From: Cloacibacillus sp. | Lineage (GTDB): Bacteria > Synergistota > Synergistia > Synergistales > Synergistaceae | NCBI RefSeq assembly: GCF_020860125.1 | Contig: NZ_JAJBUX010000018.1 | Location: 1-10,979, forward strand | Reading direction: 5' to 3' | DNA length: 10,979 bases | Shown here: piece after piece, positions 7,722 through 10,979 of the stretch | Numbering within the stretch: position 1 is the first letter of the stretch | Layout of the letters: each line of letters opens with the position of its first letter | Program-made: the position numbers and the translations under genes | Notes under the pieces: model-generated | Database searches by the model: none | The model's input: the letters and a program-made list of their open reading frames with translations, nothing else | Told to the model about the DNA's origin: nothing

Positions 7722-8723
7722 GTGGGAAAGACACTTTACCTCTTGAGCAACGGAGAATTGAAAAGAAAAGACAATACGCTGTTTATCGCCAGAGAGAACG
7801 AAAATCCTAAGTTCCTTCCGGTGGAGACGTTGGATGAGATAAATATATTCGGCGAGGTGGATTTTAATAAAAGCCTTTTGGAATTTATATCTCAAAAAGA
7901 GGTCATTTTACATTTTTATAACCACTATGGGTATTATGTCGGAAGTTTCTATCCTAGAGAGCACCTGAATTCCGGAGCCGTAATCCTTGCGCAGGCGGCA
8001 TATTATATGAACGCCGCGAAAAGAATAGAGATAGCCTCGTCGTTTGTTACCGGGGCCATCGATAATATGAAGAGGGTGATGGAATATTATCAACGCAGGG
8101 CGATGGTGGAGATAGAAGATATCGTTGACGCTTTGGATACATACAGCGAGCGGGCGCATCAGTGCGAGGATGTGTCTGAACTGATGGGCATAGAGGGCAA
8201 CTCTCGAGAAAAGTATTATGAATTTTTCGATCGGGCTGTAAAGGATGATGCGTTTAAGATGGTGAACAGGACTCGGCGCCCTCCGTCAAACCGCATGAAT
8301 GCCTTGATAAGTTTTTTAAATACGATGTGCTATACGTTGGCGCTGTCCCAAATTTACCGTACTCATCTGGATCTGCGGATTGGATTTCTGCATGAGACAA
8401 ATTTTCGCCGATTTAGTTTAAATCTTGACGTCGCGGAAATATTTAAGCCGATTCTGGTGGACAGGCTGATATTTTCGCTTATCAATAAGCGCGAGATCCA
8501 GGAAAAGCATTTTGAGAAGCAGAGCGGTGGGGGAATTTATTTAAGCGACAGCGGCAGAGAAATTGTTTTACGCGCGTGGGAAGGCAGGCTTAACGAAACG
8601 ATAGAACATCCGACGCTTGGAAGAAAGGTCAGCTACCGCGGCCTGGTGCGTATGGAAATATATAAACTGCAAAAATATATCATGGAAAATATAAAATATG
8701 TACCATATGCGAGCAGGTGGTAA
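7722..8723 (+). CDS. cas1: Cas1 spacer integrase (I-B type)
   Basis: Cas1 is the metal-dependent integrase that, with Cas2, inserts new spacers at the leader end of an array. From the GTG at 7722 it has 333 residues, normal for the I-B Cas1 family. The N-terminal beta domain starts GKTLYLLSNGELKRKDNTL, the family's usual opening. The alpha-helical catalytic domain has E158 (GIEGNSR), H224 (GFLHE) and the acidic pair D236 and E239 (LDVAEIFKP), which correspond to the Glu-His-Asp metal site of characterised Cas1 enzymes. It sits 22 nt after cas4 and one base before cas2, so the three adaptation genes are translated together. Nothing suggests loss of function. Confidence 0.97.
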   Translation: MGKTLYLLSNGELKRKDNTLFIARENENPKFLPVETLDEINIFGEVDFNKSLLEFISQKEVILHFYNHYGYYVGSFYPREHLNSGAVILAQAAYYMNAAKRIEIASSFVTGAIDNMKRVMEYYQRRAMVEIEDIVDALDTYSERAHQCEDVSELMGIEGNSREKYYEFFDRAVKDDAFKMVNRTRRPPSNRMNALISFLNTMCYTLALSQIYRTHLDLRIGFLHETNFRRFSLNLDVAEIFKPILVDRLIFSLINKREIQEKHFEKQSGGGIYLSDSGREIVLRAWEGRLNETIEHPTLGRKVSYRGLVRMEIYKLQKYIMENIKYVPYASRW

Positions 8724-8724
8724 G

Positions 8725-8988
8725 ATGTTTGTTATTATGTTTTATGATGTCTGTGAAAAAAGGGTGAATAAAGTTTTGAAGACAGCAAGAAAGTATCTGA
8801 CGTGGATTCAAAACTCCGTGCTGGAAGGCGATCTGACTCCGGCAACACTAGAAGCGCTGAAGGCCGACGTAAAGAATATAATTGACCATGAATATGACAG
8901 CGTGCTGTTCTATGTTTGGAGAACGGAACGATACATGACACGTGACACTATTGGCATAAAACGTGGCAGCGTAGATTCTTTTATTTAA
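8725..8988 (+). CDS. cas2: Cas2, structural partner of Cas1
   Basis: Cas2 forms the central dimer of the Cas1-Cas2 integration complex. This 87-residue protein has the ferredoxin-like pattern: first strand MFVIMFYDV with D8, then a helix from RVNKVLKTARKYL, then WIQNSVLEGDLT (27-38) and a later strand DSVLFYVW. Length is typical. AGGTGG at 8715-8720 precedes ATG 8725. An in-frame ATG at 8698 would overlap cas1 and add a nine-residue tail not seen in the family, so it was not used. The stop at 8986-8988 is followed at once by a hairpin and then the leader of array 2, the common arrangement in which adaptation genes adjoin the array they serve. Confidence 0.96.
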   Translation: MFVIMFYDVCEKRVNKVLKTARKYLTWIQNSVLEGDLTPATLEALKADVKNIIDHEYDSVLFYVWRTERYMTRDTIGIKRGSVDSFI

Positions 8989-8989
8989 A

Positions 8990-9037
8990 AGACTGTCGAC
9001 CTCCAATAGCGTAAAAACAGCGGGAGATCGACAGACT
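8990..9037 (+). terminator. Hairpin after cas2, possible terminator
   Basis: Two 15-base arms, AGACTGTCGACCTCC (8990-9004) and GGAGATCGACAGACT (9023-9037), pair at 13 of 15 positions around an 18-base loop. It starts two bases after the cas2 stop. The tail has only a short T run (TTTG), so it is a weak intrinsic terminator at best. It may end or slow the cas transcript before the array, protect the 3' end of the message, or be part of the leader. Confidence 0.55.
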
Positions 9038-9158
9038 TTGTGAAACGATAATTATTATTGCAGTATTCAGGGATATTTCGATTTCTCAATTTTAAAAATA
9101 GCTAATAGTGTTGTGTTCGCTAGTATTAGAAATACAATTATAATCATGGTTGAGATGG
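9038..9158 (+). promoter_or_regulatory. Leader of CRISPR array 2
   Basis: This stretch of about 120 bp is AT-rich and non-coding, and lies between the cas2 hairpin and the first intact repeat, where a leader belongs. It holds the likely array promoter and presumably the sequence used by Cas1-Cas2 for insertion. The array on its right starts with perfect repeats, and the only single-base repeat variant (at 10806) is far from it, which fits this being the leader end. Confidence 0.75.
9139..9144 (+). promoter_or_regulatory. Candidate -10 box of the array 2 promoter
   Basis: TATAAT matches the sigma70 -10 consensus at all six bases. No good -35 box sits 16-18 bp upstream (TTCGCT at 9116-9121 is weak). 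Transcription would start near 9151, a few bases before the first repeat at 9159. Confidence 0.45.
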
Positions 9159-10979
9159 GATTAGAATCTTCCTGTAAGGATTGGAAACACGGCGAGCGCA
9201 ACCCGTCGCTTGGGTTGCTCTGTAGATTAGAATCTTCCTGTAAGGATTGGAAACAAGGAGGGCGAGATCGCAAAGCTTTATGAGGTGACTTGATTAGAAT
9301 CTTCCTGTAAGGATTGGAAACTAGATCTTGTGAAGGGCAGCGACGCGATCGGCGATGAGATTAGAATCTTCCTGTAAGGATTGGAAACGGAGACAATATT
9401 AAGTTGGAGCAAGTGAAACAAAAGGATTAGAATCTTCCTGTAAGGATTGGAAACATCCACCATGCTGGACTGTTGGCGGCGTCGAAATGCCGATTAGAAT
9501 CTTCCTGTAAGGATTGGAAACACTCAAAGCTCATGAGCGAGGAGCGGGCGCTTAAGGATTAGAATCTTCCTGTAAGGATTGGAAACAACTTTGGTGCGAT
9601 CCCTTCGCACTGCGAGATTTCAGATTAGAATCTTCCTGTAAGGATTGGAAACAAGAAACGGTTCTCGGCACAACGCCGACGACTCCGGCGATTAGAATCT
9701 TCCTGTAAGGATTGGAAACATGTCCCCACGACAGGGCTTTGTATTGTATCTCTACGATTAGAATCTTCCTGTAAGGATTGGAAACAAGGAAAAAGAGACA
9801 ATGTTTAAGGCTTTTATGATGATTAGAATCTTCCTGTAAGGATTGGAAACGTAACAATTAAGGAGTGATAAAATATGCCAGTAAGCGATTAGAATCTTCC
9901 TGTAAGGATTGGAAACTTAAATCTATTGTCATCTTCTGGTCTGCTAATTGCGATTAGAATCTTCCTGTAAGGATTGGAAACATCGTAGCAGCGCCCTCAA
10001 TATTCCGTATCGCGTCGATTAGAATCTTCCTGTAAGGATTGGAAACAGAGTTTTAAAGCATCTTACAGCGCCTCCCGCGCCGATTAGAATCTTCCTGTAA
10101 GGATTGGAAACGGCGGAATAACTGATACCCTAACGTTATTGTTTTCAGATTAGAATCTTCCTGTAAGGATTGGAAACCCGTCTGGTATAAGCGTAAACCT
10201 GTTGTCGGGATAAGATTAGAATCTTCCTGTAAGGATTGGAAACTCGAGGCCGATCGCTGTTGTAACGAGCATAACAAACGATTAGAATCTTCCTGTAAGG
10301 ATTGGAAACATGGCTGCGCCTGAAATGGAACGACCAGAAAAGCGGGATTAGAATCTTCCTGTAAGGATTGGAAACCGGTCCAGCGAGGCCGAGGTCTGCT
10401 CCGCCGCGTGGGATTAGAATCTTCCTGTAAGGATTGGAAACGGCGGAATAACTGATACCCTAACGTTATTGTTTTCAGATTAGAATCTTCCTGTAAGGAT
10501 TGGAAACCCGTCTGGTATAAGCGTAAACCTGTTGTCGGGATAAGATTAGAATCTTCCTGTAAGGATTGGAAACGCAAAATTAAAATAAGGGGGTGTGTGC
10601 CTTGTGGTGATTAGAATCTTCCTGTAAGGATTGGAAACAACACCAAAACAAACTTGCTTTCCAGTATTTTTCGTGATTAGAATCTTCCTGTAAGGATTGG
10701 AAACGCCGTTCCTCGTCGGAAAAATCTGGAGCTACAAAGGGATTAGAATCTTCCTGTAAGGATTGGAAACTCGTGCTGCTATACCCCCTGCGACGGCGCG
10801 CCTCCGATTAGAATCTTCCTGTAAAGATTGGAAACTAACATCCGCAGACCGCGAAATACGCCGGCTCTCCGGGATTAGAATCTTCCTGTAAGGATTGGAA
10901 ACGCGGCAGGGTGACTTTTAAACCAGCTCCGGCCTGAGATTAGAATCTTCCTGTAAGGATTGGAAACTCGCAAGGTATC
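9159..10979 (+). CRISPR. CRISPR array 2 (28 repeats, continues past window)
   Basis: There are 28 direct repeats of exactly 30 bp with 27 complete spacers of 35-37 bp; the array runs off the right edge within spacer 28. The repeat begins GATTAGAATCTTCC and ends TGTAAGGATTGGAAAC. Starts are 9159, 9225, 9292, 9359, 9425, 9492, 9557, 9623, 9690, 9756, 9821, 9887, 9952, 10017, 10082, 10148, 10214, 10280, 10346, 10412, 10478, 10544, 10609, 10675, 10741, 10806, 10873 and 10938. All repeats are identical except that at 10806, which has AAAGATT for AAGGATT. The repeat can fold as TCCT/AGGA around GTA, or by the alternative pairing AATCTT/AGGATT. The leader is at the left next to cas2, so transcription is rightward. 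The GGAAAC ending resembles the 5' handle left on I-B crRNAs after Cas6 cleavage. Spacers 15-16 recur as 20-21. Confidence 0.99.
10082..10573 (+). repeat. Duplicated two-spacer block in array 2
   Basis: The segment 10082-10243 (repeat, spacer 15, repeat, spacer 16, repeat) is repeated without change at 10412-10573, exactly 330 bp or five repeat-spacer units later. Three other spacers (17-19) lie between the copies. Identical spacers in the same order point to recombination between repeats, not two independent acquisitions. Confidence 0.97.

Noticed and set aside
9198..9218. Perfect inverted repeats inside spacers, such as GCAACCC/GGGTTGC in spacer 1 of array 2, GTGCGA/TCGCAC at 9594-9610 and AGCGCC/GGCGCT at 1102-1121.
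   Set aside because: With about 44 spacers of 36 bp, one or two perfect 6-bp stems are expected by chance, so three cases do not show selection for hairpins.
9067..10577. Minus-strand open frames up to 174 codons with the repeated peptide FQSLQEDSN across array 2.
   Set aside because: Same artefact: the 30-bp repeat with spacers near 36 bp keeps a frame open. No ribosome site and no varied protein content.

Overview
The window is a single CRISPR-Cas locus: a complete run of type I-B effector and adaptation genes lying between two CRISPR arrays, all on the + strand. The effector genes are of the Tneap/Cst1-Cst2 kind. No transposase, integrase, tRNA, rRNA or non-Cas gene is visible. The host is a bacterium of moderate GC with Shine-Dalgarno initiation and sigma70-like promoters. 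Type I-B loci of this kind are common in anaerobic Firmicutes, Thermotogae, Synergistota and similar groups, but nothing here fixes the phylum.

Layout. (1) Positions 1-1153 hold array 1, with 18 repeats of about 30 bp and 17 complete spacers of 35-37 bp; it starts before the window. Its repeats decay toward the right, so its leader should lie to the left, outside the window. (2) Positions 1154-1301 are a 148-bp gap with a strong promoter (TTGACA-17 bp-TATCAT). (3) Positions 1302-8988 hold seven genes: cas8b (Cst1, CXXC-CXXC zinc finger), cas7 (Cst2/DevR), cas5, cas3 (HD nuclease plus helicase), cas4, cas1 and cas2. Gaps run from a 1-nt overlap to 26 nt, so this is one operon. (4) Positions 8989-9158 hold a hairpin just after cas2 and an AT-rich leader with a perfect TATAAT box. 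(5) From 9159 to the right edge is array 2, with 28 repeats of 30 bp and 27 complete spacers; it runs off the window.

How it works. Cas4-Cas1-Cas2 capture spacers, presumably at the leader end of array 2 next to cas2. Arrays are transcribed to the right. Cas8b, Cas7 and Cas5 form the Cascade complex on crRNA, and Cas3 degrades the target. Cas6, the crRNA-processing enzyme normally encoded at the head of this operon type, is not in the window; array 1 occupies the place where it would be expected.

This is a recognisable system, not a new class. The points most worth a second look are an Asp replacing the last Gly of the Cas3 Walker A motif, the absent cas6, two arrays whose repeats are homologous but differ at 8 of 30 positions, a stepwise record of repeat-sequence change inside array 1, and a duplicated pair of spacers in array 2.
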